From the NCBI GenBank assembly GCA_020850615.1, contig JADZEI010000018.1, positions 1-64,000 on the forward strand: a stretch of DNA of 64,000 bases, given 5' to 3'. This DNA comes from Dehalococcoidia bacterium. GTDB taxonomy: Bacteria > Chloroflexota > Dehalococcoidia > Tepidiformales > Tepidiformaceae. Below the pieces are notes generated by a model, which was given only the letters and a program-made list of their open reading frames with translations, searched no databases and was not told the origin of the DNA. Numbering within the stretch: position 1 is the first letter of the stretch; every line of letters starts with the position of its first letter. The position numbers were made by a program, and so were the translations under genes. Shown here in pieces: positions 37,616 to 45,808 of the stretch.

Positions 37616-37644
37616 TTGACCCTCCGCAGGGGGCATCCTACGTT
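37616..37644 (+). promoter_or_regulatory. Candidate sigma-70 promoter for dxs
   Basis: TTGACC at 37616-37621 and TACGTT at 37639-37644 are 17 bases apart, a good fit to -35 and -10 boxes. They lie about 95 bases upstream of the dxs start, just after the kinase gene. The identification is by consensus alone. Confidence 0.45.
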
Positions 37645-37738
37645 GACGGGAAGGGCTCCGAGGCGCGACTGGTAAGCCTCCGCACGGCGGCACACGCCGC
37701 CCTGTGGCCTACTGTCCCCAGCGCACAAGGAGTCCACG

Positions 37739-39655
37739 TTGACGGCTTTGCTCGACCGCATCCATAGCCCCGCCGACCTGCGGGGGCTCTCCTACGATGA
37801 GTTGCACCAGCTGGCCGGCGAGATCCGCGGCTTCCTGGTCGACACGGTCGAGTGCATCGGTGGCGGCGGGCACCTGGCTTCGAACCTGGGCGTGGTCGAG
37901 CTGAGCATCGTCCTCCACCGGCTCTTCGATACCCCGCAGGACAAGATCCTCTGGGACGTGAGCCACCAGGTCTACGTGCACAAGATCCTCACCGGCCGCC
38001 GCGAGCGCATGTCCACCATCCGCCAGTACGGAGGCCTCTCCGGCTTCGCCGACCGCAACGAGAGCGACCACGACGCGTTCGGCGCCGGGCACGCCGGAAC
38101 CGCCATCTCGGCGGCCGTCGGCATGGCCGTCGCGCGCGACATGAAGGGCGAAGACTTCGATGTGATCGCAGTCGTCGGCGATGGCGCGATGACCGCCGGC
38201 ATGGCCCTCGAGGCGATGAACCACGCCGGCCACATGAACACGCAGCGCCTCATCGTCGTCCTCAACGACAACGCCATGTCGATCTCGCCGAACGTCGGCG
38301 CGCTCAGCCGGAACGTGAACAAGCTGCGCGTCGACCCGCACTACCGGCGCGCCAAGAAGGACCTCGGCAACATCGTCGAGCACCTCCCCCTCGGCCACCA
38401 GATGTGGGAAGGCGCGAAGCGCGTCAAGGCGAGCATGCGCGACATGCTCGTGCCCGCGAGCTTCTGGGAGCAGTTCGGGTTCGAGTACTACGGCCCGATC
38501 GACGGGCACGATATCCACGAGCTCGAAGAGACGCTGACGAAGATCCGCAAGGTGAGCTCGAAGCCCGTCCTCCTCCACATCCTCACCGAGAAGGGCCACG
38601 GCATCCCCGAGGCGGCCGCGGACCCGATCAAGAGCCACAGCGGCACCTTCTGGCTCAAGCAGAGCGACGGCAAGGTCCCCGCGCCGACCTACAGCCAGGT
38701 CTTCGCCAACGCCACCCAGGAGCTCATCGAGTCGGACGAGCGCGTCGTGGCCGTGACCGCGGCGATGCTCGAAGGCACCGGCCTCGCTCCCGTGCACGCG
38801 AAGCACCCCGACCGCGTCTTCGACACCGCGATCGCGGAGCAGCACGCCGTGACCTTCGCCGCCGGCATGGCGACGCAGGGCATCCGGCCCATCGTCGCTA
38901 TCTACAGCACCTTCCTCCAGCGCGGCTTCGATTCGGTGGTCCACGACGTGGTGGTCCAGGACGTCCCGGTCGTGTTCGCGCTAGACCGCGCCGGTTTCGT
39001 CGGCGACGACGGCAAGACGCACCAGGGCTTCCTCGACATCAGCTACCTGCGCTGCCTGCCGAACATGGTGGTGGCGGCGCCGAAAGACGAGAAGGAGCTG
39101 CGCGACCTGCTCTACACCGGCGTGAACCAGGATTCGCCCTTCGCGATCCGGTTCCCCCGCGGCGCCGGCCCTGGCGCGCGCACCGACCTGCCGATGGAGC
39201 GCATCCCGGTCGGCAAGGGCGAGGTGCTCCGCGAGGGCCCCGACATCACGCTCGTGGGCTTCGGCGTCACGGTGAACGAGTGCGAAAAGGCCGCGCGCAT
39301 CCTCGAAGAGGATGGCATCGCGGCCACCGTGATCAATGCCCGGTTCGCGAAGCCGCTCGATGAGGACCTGCTCCTCCATGCCGCCCGGGCGACCGCCGGG
39401 CTGGTCACCGCCGAGGAGAACGTCCGCGCGGGCGGCTTCGGCGAGGCCGTGATGGCGCTGCTCGCCGGGAACGGGCTCGGCGACCGCTTCCTCGACGCGA
39501 TCACCATGCCGGACGCAATCGTCGACCACGGCCCCCAGTCCACCTTCCGCAAGCTCTGGCAGCTCGACGCCGCAGGCATCGCCGAACGTGCGAGGCTCGC
39601 GCTTGCCCGGCGTGGCCATGCGGCAGGCGAACCGGCCGCCGCCGTCCTGGCCTGA
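37739..39655 (+). CDS. dxs: 1-deoxy-D-xylulose-5-phosphate synthase
   Basis: A 638-residue thiamine-diphosphate enzyme that joins pyruvate and glyceraldehyde 3-phosphate, the first step of the MEP pathway. Seen: GGHLASNLGVVELSIVLHRLF, the ThDP motif VVGDGAMTAGMALEAMNHAG closing in LNDNAMSIS, the DRAGFVGDDGKTHQG region and the C-terminal domain ISYLRCLPNMVV onward. The TTG start at 37739 has AAGGAG 7 bases upstream. A polyprenyl diphosphate synthase starts 5 bases after the stop, so two isoprenoid steps are co-transcribed. Confidence 0.97.
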   Translation: MTALLDRIHSPADLRGLSYDELHQLAGEIRGFLVDTVECIGGGGHLASNLGVVELSIVLHRLFDTPQDKILWDVSHQVYVHKILTGRRERMSTIRQYGGLSGFADRNESDHDAFGAGHAGTAISAAVGMAVARDMKGEDFDVIAVVGDGAMTAGMALEAMNHAGHMNTQRLIVVLNDNAMSISPNVGALSRNVNKLRVDPHYRRAKKDLGNIVEHLPLGHQMWEGAKRVKASMRDMLVPASFWEQFGFEYYGPIDGHDIHELEETLTKIRKVSSKPVLLHILTEKGHGIPEAAADPIKSHSGTFWLKQSDGKVPAPTYSQVFANATQELIESDERVVAVTAAMLEGTGLAPVHAKHPDRVFDTAIAEQHAVTFAAGMATQGIRPIVAIYSTFLQRGFDSVVHDVVVQDVPVVFALDRAGFVGDDGKTHQGFLDISYLRCLPNMVVAAPKDEKELRDLLYTGVNQDSPFAIRFPRGAGPGARTDLPMERIPVGKGEVLREGPDITLVGFGVTVNECEKAARILEEDGIAATVINARFAKPLDEDLLLHAARATAGLVTAEENVRAGGFGEAVMALLAGNGLGDRFLDAITMPDAIVDHGPQSTFRKLWQLDAAGIAERARLALARRGHAAGEPAAAVLA

Positions 39656-39659
39656 CCCG

Positions 39660-40685
39660 ATGGCCAGCCTCGCATCCGCGCCGCCTCCCCTGCTGCTGAA
39701 GCACCGGGACGCGATCGAAGCCGCGCTTCGCGCCGCCATCGGCAGCGACAGCGCGCGGATTAGCGCCGCCGCCCGTTATGTCCTGGGCTGGGAGGACGAG
39801 GCCGGGCGCCCCGCAGCCGGCGGCGGCAAGCGCATCCGCCCCGCCCTCTGCCTCTTCGCCGCCGAGCTCTTCGGCGCCGACGCCGCCGTCGCCATGCCGG
39901 GCGCCGTGGCGGTCGAGATCGTCCACAACTTCTCGCTCGTGCACGACGAGGTGCAGGACCACGACGCCGAACGCCACGGCCGCCCCACGCTCTGGGCGCG
40001 GCTCGGCGAAGGCCAGGCGATCAACGCCGGTGATTACCTCTACACGCGCGCCATCGCCGCCCTCTCGGCCGGGCCCGGCGACGCCAGCCTGCGTCTCGCC
40101 GCCCTCAACGTCCTCCAGGACGCCATCCAGCGCATGATCCGCGGCCAGTGGGAAGACATCGCCTTCGAATCCCGCCTCGACGTGGGCGTCGACGAGTACC
40201 TGGCGATGGTCGCCGGCAAGACCGGCGCCCTGCTCGGCGCGCCGCTCGAGATCGGGGCGCTCCTGGCAGGCGCCGCGCCGACCGATGCCGCGGTCCTCGG
40301 GCGGTGGGGCGTGCAGGTGGGCCTCGCCTTCCAGGCCCAGGACGACTACCTCGGCACCTGGGGCGACCCCGGCGAGACCGGCAAGTCCAACGTCAACGAC
40401 ATCGCCCGCCGGAAGAAGACGCTGCCCGTGGTGTACGGCCTCTCGCACCCGGCATCGAAGGACGCCGTCGCCGCTGCCTACACCAAAGCCGGCGAGCTCA
40501 CGTCAGGCGATATCGCCGCCGTCGTGGCCGCGCTGGACGCCGCCGGGGCGGCCGAAGACTGCCGCGCGCGCGCCCGCCAGTACGCCGAGGCCGCGGAGGC
40601 GCTCCTCGAGTCGCTCTCGCTGGACGAGGCCCGCCGCGCACAGCTCCGCGAAGTCGCGGACTACCTCGTCGACCGGCGGAGCTGA
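39660..40685 (+). CDS. Polyprenyl diphosphate synthase (IspA/GGPP synthase family)
   Basis: A 341-residue trans-prenyltransferase that extends allylic diphosphates with IPP. GGGKRIRPALCLFAAEL binds the diphosphate. The first aspartate-rich motif reads LVHDEVQDHD, so it is DExxD rather than DDxxD. The second is AQDDYLGTWGD, followed by GKSNVND. Product length is hard to predict, though residues before the first motif (NFSLVHDE) suggest a C15-C20 product. It directly follows dxs; the longer upstream frame lies within dxs and is not used. Confidence 0.9.
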   Translation: MASLASAPPPLLLKHRDAIEAALRAAIGSDSARISAAARYVLGWEDEAGRPAAGGGKRIRPALCLFAAELFGADAAVAMPGAVAVEIVHNFSLVHDEVQDHDAERHGRPTLWARLGEGQAINAGDYLYTRAIAALSAGPGDASLRLAALNVLQDAIQRMIRGQWEDIAFESRLDVGVDEYLAMVAGKTGALLGAPLEIGALLAGAAPTDAAVLGRWGVQVGLAFQAQDDYLGTWGDPGETGKSNVNDIARRKKTLPVVYGLSHPASKDAVAAAYTKAGELTSGDIAAVVAALDAAGAAEDCRARARQYAEAAEALLESLSLDEARRAQLREVADYLVDRRS

Positions 40686-40730
40686 CCGGGCAGGGCGTGC
40701 CGGCCGCTCACCGGCGGTCCACAGGGCCCG

Positions 40731-41894
40731 TTACAGGCCCTTCCACGCCTCCAGGCGGCGCATCCCCTCTTCGAGGCGGTCGTCGGGCGTGGTCACGCTC
40801 AGGCGGATGTAGCCCTCGCCGTTCACGCCGTAGCCCCGGCCCGGGGTCACCACCACGCCCGTGTCCTCTATCAGCCGGGCGGCGTACTCCGCGCTGGTCA
40901 CGCCCTCAGGCAGCTTGGCCCACACGTAGAGCGATGCTTTCGGCGTGTCGACTTCGAGCCCAACGCGGCGCAGCACCTCGACGATGCGGTCGCGGCGCCG
41001 CTGGTAGATCGCGTTGTGCTCGTCGACCGTTTCCTGGGGCCCGTACACGGCTTCGATGGCCATGCGCTGGATCGCCTGCGGGATGCCACTGTCGATGTTC
41101 GACTTGACGCGCATGAGGGCGTCGACCATCTGCTGGTTGCCCACGAGCATGCCGATGCGCCAGCCGGTCATGTTGTAGATCTTCGACCAGCTGTTGAACT
41201 CGACCGCCACCTCGCGCGCGCCGGGCACCTGGAAGATGCTGACCGGCTTGTAGCCGTCGTAGGCGACGTCGCAGTAGGGATTGTCGTGGAGGATCGCCAC
41301 GTCGTACTTCCGCGCGAACGCGACGGCCTTCTCGAAGAACGCCAGGTCAGCGACGGCACCCGTCGGGTTGTTTGGGTAGTTGAGCCAGAGCACCTTCGCA
41401 CGCTGGGCGACATCCGCCGGGATCGCGTCGAGGTCCGGGAGCCAGCCCGATTCGCGCGTGCAGTTCAGCTTGTACGACTCGCCGCCAGCGAACATCGTGC
41501 CGATCTCGTAGACCGGGTAGCCCGGGTCCGGCACGAGCGCGATGTCACCGGGGTCGATGAAGCAGAGGGCGATGTGCGCGATGCCCTCTTTCGAACCGAT
41601 GAGCGGGAGCGTCTCCTTCATCGGCTCGAAGCGCACCTCGAAGCGGCGGAAGTACCAGTCGGAGATGGCCTGGCCCAACTCCGGGAGCCCCTCGGACTCG
41701 GGATAGCGATGGTTGACCGGCTCGTCCGCCGCCCGGTGGAGGGCATCGAGGATGTTGGGCGGCGTGGGCAGGTCCGGGTCGCCGATGCCGAAGGTGACGA
41801 TGTCGACGCCCTGGGCGCGCTTGGCGGCGATCTTCTTGGAGATCTCGGCGAAGAGATACGGAGGCAGGGCCTCGACGCGACGGGCGAGCTTCAT
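40731..41894 (-). CDS. dapL: LL-diaminopimelate aminotransferase or close class I aminotransferase
   Basis: A 387-residue PLP-dependent class I/II aminotransferase. Features: VTFGIGDPDLPTPP, HRYPESEGLPELGQAI, WLNYPNNPTGAV, and the PLP lysine in FNSWSKIYNMTGWRIG. The NYPNNPTGA/SWSKIYNMTGWR combination is typical of DapL, which makes LL-DAP in one step from tetrahydrodipicolinate. dapF, the next enzyme, lies at 49724-50563. The start has GGAG about 10 bases upstream. A malY/alaT-type activity cannot be fully excluded. Confidence 0.82.
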   Translation of the reverse strand: MKLARRVEALPPYLFAEISKKIAAKRAQGVDIVTFGIGDPDLPTPPNILDALHRAADEPVNHRYPESEGLPELGQAISDWYFRRFEVRFEPMKETLPLIGSKEGIAHIALCFIDPGDIALVPDPGYPVYEIGTMFAGGESYKLNCTRESGWLPDLDAIPADVAQRAKVLWLNYPNNPTGAVADLAFFEKAVAFARKYDVAILHDNPYCDVAYDGYKPVSIFQVPGAREVAVEFNSWSKIYNMTGWRIGMLVGNQQMVDALMRVKSNIDSGIPQAIQRMAIEAVYGPQETVDEHNAIYQRRRDRIVEVLRRVGLEVDTPKASLYVWAKLPEGVTSAEYAARLIEDTGVVVTPGRGYGVNGEGYIRLSVTTPDDRLEEGMRRLEAWKGL

Positions 41895-42184
41895 GGTGGT
41901 CTCCGGGGGTGGTAGCCGGTGGCCGGTTACCGCGAATCAGGGGATTGGAGACATGGTAGCGGCGGCACGAGTTGGGGGCGATCCGGGCCGGTAGTGCGCA
42001 GGTAGCCGTCCTTTTGCTGTGACGCAACTATTCGGATGCGAGCGGCATCACGTTTCGGCCCGTGCTGTATGCCTTTTCGGGAAATCGCACAAACTTCACA
42101 GATAGGCAACTGTTATGTGGTAGCGCGGATTCGACAGGGTTCGCGCTACACGCGGAACATGTCGCGAATAGGACGGTAGCGCAC

Positions 42185-42214
42185 TTGACACAATAGCAGC
42201 CAGCCGGGTATACC
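42185..42214 (+). promoter_or_regulatory. Candidate sigma-70 promoter in the long leader
   Basis: TTGACA at 42185-42190 is a perfect -35 box. TATACC at 42209-42214 is a fair -10 after an 18-base spacer. If used, transcripts would carry a leader of about 650 bases before the TTG start at 42871. Confidence 0.5.
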
Positions 42215-42750
42215 GGCGCGGCAATCGTCAACGTCGAAGGCGAAGGAGACGGCAATCCTTCATGAGGGGCTAACAGACATGCTGGTCCATCCGCCCCTTG
42301 CTCCCCTAACGCCGGGCCGGCCCGAGGGCTCGACCACGGAGCCCCATCGCGGGCGCGTTGCGATGCAATCTCAGCCCGCCCGTGCAGCAGCTCCCGGCCA
42401 ATCGCCGGGTGGCCGGGTGTTCGAAACCGGGCCAGGAGGTGCCGTATTCGCCGAATGAGCACAGGTGAGACACCGCCTCATTCGGGGCGTTGCCGCTAAC
42501 CACTGGAACACATAGAGGGCCCCGCCGAGCTGGCACTCGACGGGGCAGGTCGCAAGGATGACGGTCGGGCACCCTTGCAGTTCGGCATGGTAACACCGTG
42601 CCGGAATTGTGAGCATCGGGCCTGACCCCTATACGGGCAGGCCCGTCCCGTCTCCGCTGCGGCCGGAAAGGAGATCGCCGGCGCAGAGAGAGTGTGGCGT
42701 AGAACCTGGCATTGCGGGCAGGCACTCCACTTGTCTCCTGGTAACGCGCG

Positions 42751-42770
42751 ACACCGGCCATGGCCGGTGT
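42751..42770. repeat. Perfect 20-bp palindrome
   Basis: ACACCGGCCATGGCCGGTGT is its own reverse complement. It lies 100 bases upstream of the start of the von Willebrand A gene. It could be a dimeric regulator site or a tight RNA hairpin. Confidence 0.6.
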
Positions 42771-42870
42771 GCGGGCTGCGCGTGCCGCCGGGGGTGCAGG
42801 TGCCATGGCCGGCTCGCCCTTCCTGGCGCTGCCGGCGAGGGTTGAGCCGCCACTCACGGAGGAGTTCCAC

Positions 42871-44127
42871 TTGAAACTCGAGAGGTCGGTCTCGTGGGGC
42901 ATCGCCCCGGCCCTGGTCACCCTGATGCTCGTCCTCGCGTCCTTCGTACCGGCGACGGGCGGGACACCGGTGGTCCGGGCACAGGCTCCTCAATGCGGGC
43001 CCATGGATGTGGCGTTCATCATCGACTCGACGGGAAGCATGGGCGGCGCCATCAACAACGTGAAGTCGGAGCTCGGCGCCATCCTTGGCGACATCGCGGC
43101 GGCGTCCGGCAACGACTACAGCCTCGCCGTGGTGCGGTTCGAAGACAACGTCACCATCGACGAGACCTTCGCGCCGAACAACCAGGCGAGTGCCGCGGCA
43201 GACATCAGTGCGATGATCGCAAGCGGCGGACTCAATGAACCGGAAGCATCCGACGAGTCGCTGAACACCGTCGTAAACGCCCTCGCTGCGGCCGGCCGGC
43301 CCCAGAACATCGACTTCACGCCGGCCTACCGTGCAGGCGCCCTGAAGATCGCGGTGCTGGTCACCGACGCGCGCCCGGGCGGCTTCGATGACGAATACGT
43401 CGCCGGGACGGACGACGTGAACGCGCACAACGTGGCCCTCGCCGCGGCGGCGCAGGGCATCAAGATCTCGGCGATCCATGTCCCCGGTGGGTTCGATGGG
43501 ACCACCGCCGTCATCATGAACGACTACGCGACGACGAGCGGCGGCCGGTACGTCCTCACCGCGCCTGACGGCTCGGGCACGGGCACGGCCATCCGCGAGA
43601 TCATCAACGCCTGCGGCAGCGGCGAGGGACCGGACCTGGTCGTCACCAAGACGCCGAAGCCGGGCCAGCCGGCGCCGCGGCCGGGCGGGCTGTACTCGTT
43701 CATCATCCAGGTCACCAACGAAGGCACCGACCCGACGCCTCCGCCCCCCACGGACGTGACGCTGCGCGACGACCTCTCGGGGATCGGCTCGTTCTCCTCG
43801 TGGACAGCGAACTCCGGCAACTGCTACAGCTCCCGGCCATACGTCAACTGTAGCCGCGGCCGGCTCAATCCCGGCCAGACGTGGTGGGTCGAGATCACGG
43901 TGCGGCTGCCGCGCACCTGCGGCGAGTACATCAACCGCGTGACGGTCGACCCGAACGACACCATCCCGGAGACCAACGAGGCGAACAACGCCGCAGAGCT
44001 GCTGGTCGATGTGCCTTGCATCACGAGCCACATCCCGTCCTGGTACGAGCTGATTGGAGGCGGGACGCCGGATGGCGCCACCGCCGGCTCCGGCGTCGTC
44101 GCCCGGGCGAGGTTCGCCACCATCTGA
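42871..44127 (+). CDS. Secreted von Willebrand factor A protein with CARDB/DUF11-like domain
   Basis: A 418-residue exported protein. It has a long signal peptide (MKLERSVSWGIAPALVTLMLVLASF, cleavage near VVRAQA). A vWA domain (about 45-255) carries the MIDAS motif DSTGSM (D52 onward). A beta-sandwich follows (about 265-390) of the CARDB/DUF11 type, recognisable by VTNEGTDPTPPP and PETNEANNAAEL. vWA domains bind protein partners through a metal ion, often in adhesion or surface assembly. The TTG at 42871 has GGAGGAG 7 bases upstream and directly precedes the signal peptide. It is the first of four exported proteins in a row. Confidence 0.85.
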   Translation: MKLERSVSWGIAPALVTLMLVLASFVPATGGTPVVRAQAPQCGPMDVAFIIDSTGSMGGAINNVKSELGAILGDIAAASGNDYSLAVVRFEDNVTIDETFAPNNQASAAADISAMIASGGLNEPEASDESLNTVVNALAAAGRPQNIDFTPAYRAGALKIAVLVTDARPGGFDDEYVAGTDDVNAHNVALAAAAQGIKISAIHVPGGFDGTTAVIMNDYATTSGGRYVLTAPDGSGTGTAIREIINACGSGEGPDLVVTKTPKPGQPAPRPGGLYSFIIQVTNEGTDPTPPPPTDVTLRDDLSGIGSFSSWTANSGNCYSSRPYVNCSRGRLNPGQTWWVEITVRLPRTCGEYINRVTVDPNDTIPETNEANNAAELLVDVPCITSHIPSWYELIGGGTPDGATAGSGVVARARFATI

Positions 44128-44487
44128 CGACTCTCCCGTGATGTGCCGCGGGCTGGCCCGGGTTGCAGGGCCGGGCCAGCCCCAGCGGCGACGGGGATCC
44201 GGCTGCTACAGGCCATGGCCTCGCAGCGACACGGTCCCGGCATCCGGTGCCCGCATGGGTGCCGGGGCCGGCAGAAACGGAACCGGGCCGGCCTGCGAAG
44301 CGATCGAACGAGGAGGTGTGTATGGAGCGAGATTGAGTCAGCCCTGGAGGGCGTAGGGCACCCGCCAGGGCCGGAGTACGGCATCCGCGCTCAAACGCCT
44401 AGCCGCACGGAAATCATACCCCTGTGGCGGGCAGACGATTGTGAAGCCGCATCTACGACGGCTCGCAACTTCTCACAGGAGGAGAAC
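44128..44487 (+). other. Intergenic leader with hairpins and a four-codon frame
   Basis: A 360-base gap. It starts with a strong hairpin (44150-44182). A 7-bp pairing CCCGGCA/TGCCGGG follows near 44234-44264. At 44311-44316 there is a perfect AGGAGG followed 5 bases later by ATG and a stop after four codons (Met-Glu-Arg-Asp). A second strong ribosome site (AGGAGGAG, about 44477-44484) serves the next gene. No longer gene is supported. Confidence 0.5.
44150..44182 (+). terminator. Hairpin after the vWA gene
   Basis: GGGCTGGCCCGG (44150-44161) pairs perfectly over 12 bases with CCGGGCCAGCCC (44171-44182), 22 bases after the vWA stop. There is no T-run. It may be a terminator or an mRNA-stabilising hairpin that lowers downstream expression. 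Confidence 0.6.
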
Positions 44488-45669
44488 ATGTCTTTGACCA
44501 GGCGATTCAACGTCGCGACCTTGCTCGCGCTCGCCGCGGTCCTCGCTGCACTGGTCGTGCAGGGAAGGGCATTCGCAGACCCGACCGTGCCGACGACAGG
44601 CGAGGTCACCAGCTCCGGCGTCGCCCCTTACATCGAATGCAGCTGGGCGCTCCCGGACATCAACGATGACGCCGGGGACGGCATGCAGTACGGCGACGAC
44701 GACGACCCGGCAACGGGTCCGGACCCGTCATACCCGTGCGACATGGCGGACAGCGGCCGGCCGGGCATGGCCGATGGCGCGACGGGCCTGATCCAGGTGC
44801 TCCCCAACGCGCACGATGAGCCGACCGAAAAGAGCGTCGAGCTCTGGGCAGCCGTCGACCACGAGAACGGCATCAGCAACATCGACGACGTGTACTGGAA
44901 GGTCTTCCACCCGGATGGGAGCTTCAAGGTGCAGGTCCACGGCGTTAGCGAAGAGTGCACAGGACCGGAGGGCATGTTCGGCGCCGCCACCACGACCGGG
45001 CAGGTAACCAGCGTCGCCATCAACGATGTGAACAACGGCATCATCGCGCTCTGCCAGCAGGGCGTGAAGGCGATCTACTCGGCCACCTTCGATATTTCGA
45101 AGCATCAGCCGTCCGGCGACTACCGCATCGAGACGTACGCCGTTGCCGATGGCAACCAGAGCATGATGACGAGCTACATCTACGTCGTGCCGTTCTACAA
45201 CCTCGTGACCGACTTCACCACGGTGAGCTACGGGACCATCTCGCCCGGCCTTACCAAGATCGTCGCCGGTGACCTGGTCATGGGCACGGCCGACCGGCCG
45301 ACCATCCAGAACACGGGCAACTCCGGCATGGGCATCGGTGTCCGGTTCAGCCCGATGCTCCAGCAGGACGTCTCTGGCCCGAAGGAGATCGTCCAGTTCG
45401 ACGCGCGGTTCGGGCGCAGCCCGTCCACGCTCCAGACGATCGACCCGATCTACGCCGGCGAGCTGGCGGAATTCGATGACGACCCGGCGCGGGTCCTCTG
45501 CCCGAACCGGATCGGCAAGATCGACTTCTCCGTCCATCCGCCGAGCACCCTGCCGGCGGGCCAATACGCCGGCGACGTCGAGATCGTCGCCCGCAGCGCC
45601 CCGTACTGCCTGACCGACGACGGCAGCGTTAGCCCGCTGACGGTCGAAGACCCGGTCGCGGCACCGTAA
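44488..45669 (+). CDS. Exported protein of unknown family, beta-rich
   Basis: A 393-residue protein with a signal peptide (about 1-30, ending GRAFA). I recognise no known family. The mature protein is acidic, with an aspartate-rich stretch (GDDDDPATGPDP, 69-80). Two parts recur in the exported protein at 47084-48880. One is residues 115-225 (SVELWAAV ... DGSFK ... YSATF). The other is residues 242-369 (FTTVSYGTISPG, RPTIQNTGNSG, GVRFSPM, LCPNR, PPSTLPAGQYAGDV). There is no membrane anchor. The ATG at 44488 follows AGGAGGAG, one of the strongest ribosome sites in the window, so high expression is likely. Confidence 0.75.
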   Translation: MSLTRRFNVATLLALAAVLAALVVQGRAFADPTVPTTGEVTSSGVAPYIECSWALPDINDDAGDGMQYGDDDDPATGPDPSYPCDMADSGRPGMADGATGLIQVLPNAHDEPTEKSVELWAAVDHENGISNIDDVYWKVFHPDGSFKVQVHGVSEECTGPEGMFGAATTTGQVTSVAINDVNNGIIALCQQGVKAIYSATFDISKHQPSGDYRIETYAVADGNQSMMTSYIYVVPFYNLVTDFTTVSYGTISPGLTKIVAGDLVMGTADRPTIQNTGNSGMGIGVRFSPMLQQDVSGPKEIVQFDARFGRSPSTLQTIDPIYAGELAEFDDDPARVLCPNRIGKIDFSVHPPSTLPAGQYAGDVEIVARSAPYCLTDDGSVSPLTVEDPVAAP

Positions 45670-45681
45670 GCCAACAGCCTG

Positions 45682-45789
45682 CGCGGGCTTACGCCCGCGT
45701 TGGTGGTGAGGGGGATGGGGGCATCCCCCTCACCCGGCCGGGGTTCGAACGTCGCGTTCGGCCCGGCCGGGTGAGGTCTCTGCAAGACC
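45682..45789 (+). repeat. Series of four intergenic hairpins
   Basis: Four stems lie in 108 bases between two exported-protein genes. They are CGCGGGC/GCCCGCG at 45682-45699; a 10-bp G-rich stem at 45708-45731 (GAGGGGGATG and complement); a perfect 14-bp stem at 45729-45775 (CTCACCCGGCCGGG and complement) with an inner CGAACG/CGTTCG pairing; and GGTCT/AGACC at 45775-45789. Stems two and three share three bases and would compete. The likely role is attenuation or mRNA end protection. Confidence 0.65.
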
Positions 45790-45808
45790 AGACATGGAGG
45801 CGAATGCA

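Larger units (their letters stand above)
41895..42870 (+). other. Long non-coding leader before the exported-protein cluster
   Basis: Nearly 980 bases without a convincing gene. Contents seen: a TAGCGCG/CGCGCTA hairpin near 42121-42148; a promoter-like pair at 42185-42214; a long hairpin pairing CCGAATGAG with CTCATTCGG around 42450-42485; CCCCG/CGGGG around 42520-42545; GGCATGGT pairing with ACCGTGCC at about 42583-42602; and a perfect 20-bp palindrome at 42751-42770. Short open frames are present on both strands, but none has a good ribosome site and composition. It may be a long structured 5' UTR or hold a small RNA. Confidence 0.5.

Noticed and set aside
42130-42150. GGATTCGACAGGG resembles the conserved 5' part of tmRNA
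   Set aside because: No acceptor-stem partner, no tag reading frame ending in Ala-Ala, and no tRNA-like 3' end with CCA was found downstream. smpB is also far away.
42415-42440. GTGTTCGAAACC looks like a tRNA T-loop
   Set aside because: The flanking bases do not form a five-base T-stem, and no D-arm or anticodon arm is present. It is part of an imperfect hairpin.
42000-42870. c-di-GMP or other known riboswitch in the long leader
   Set aside because: I looked for the conserved cores by eye (for example GCAAAGC with a GNRA tetraloop) and found none. Hairpins alone do not justify the call.
45740-45760. GGGTTCGAACG also looks like a T-loop
   Set aside because: It is the inner part of a long perfect hairpin, with no tRNA fold around it.
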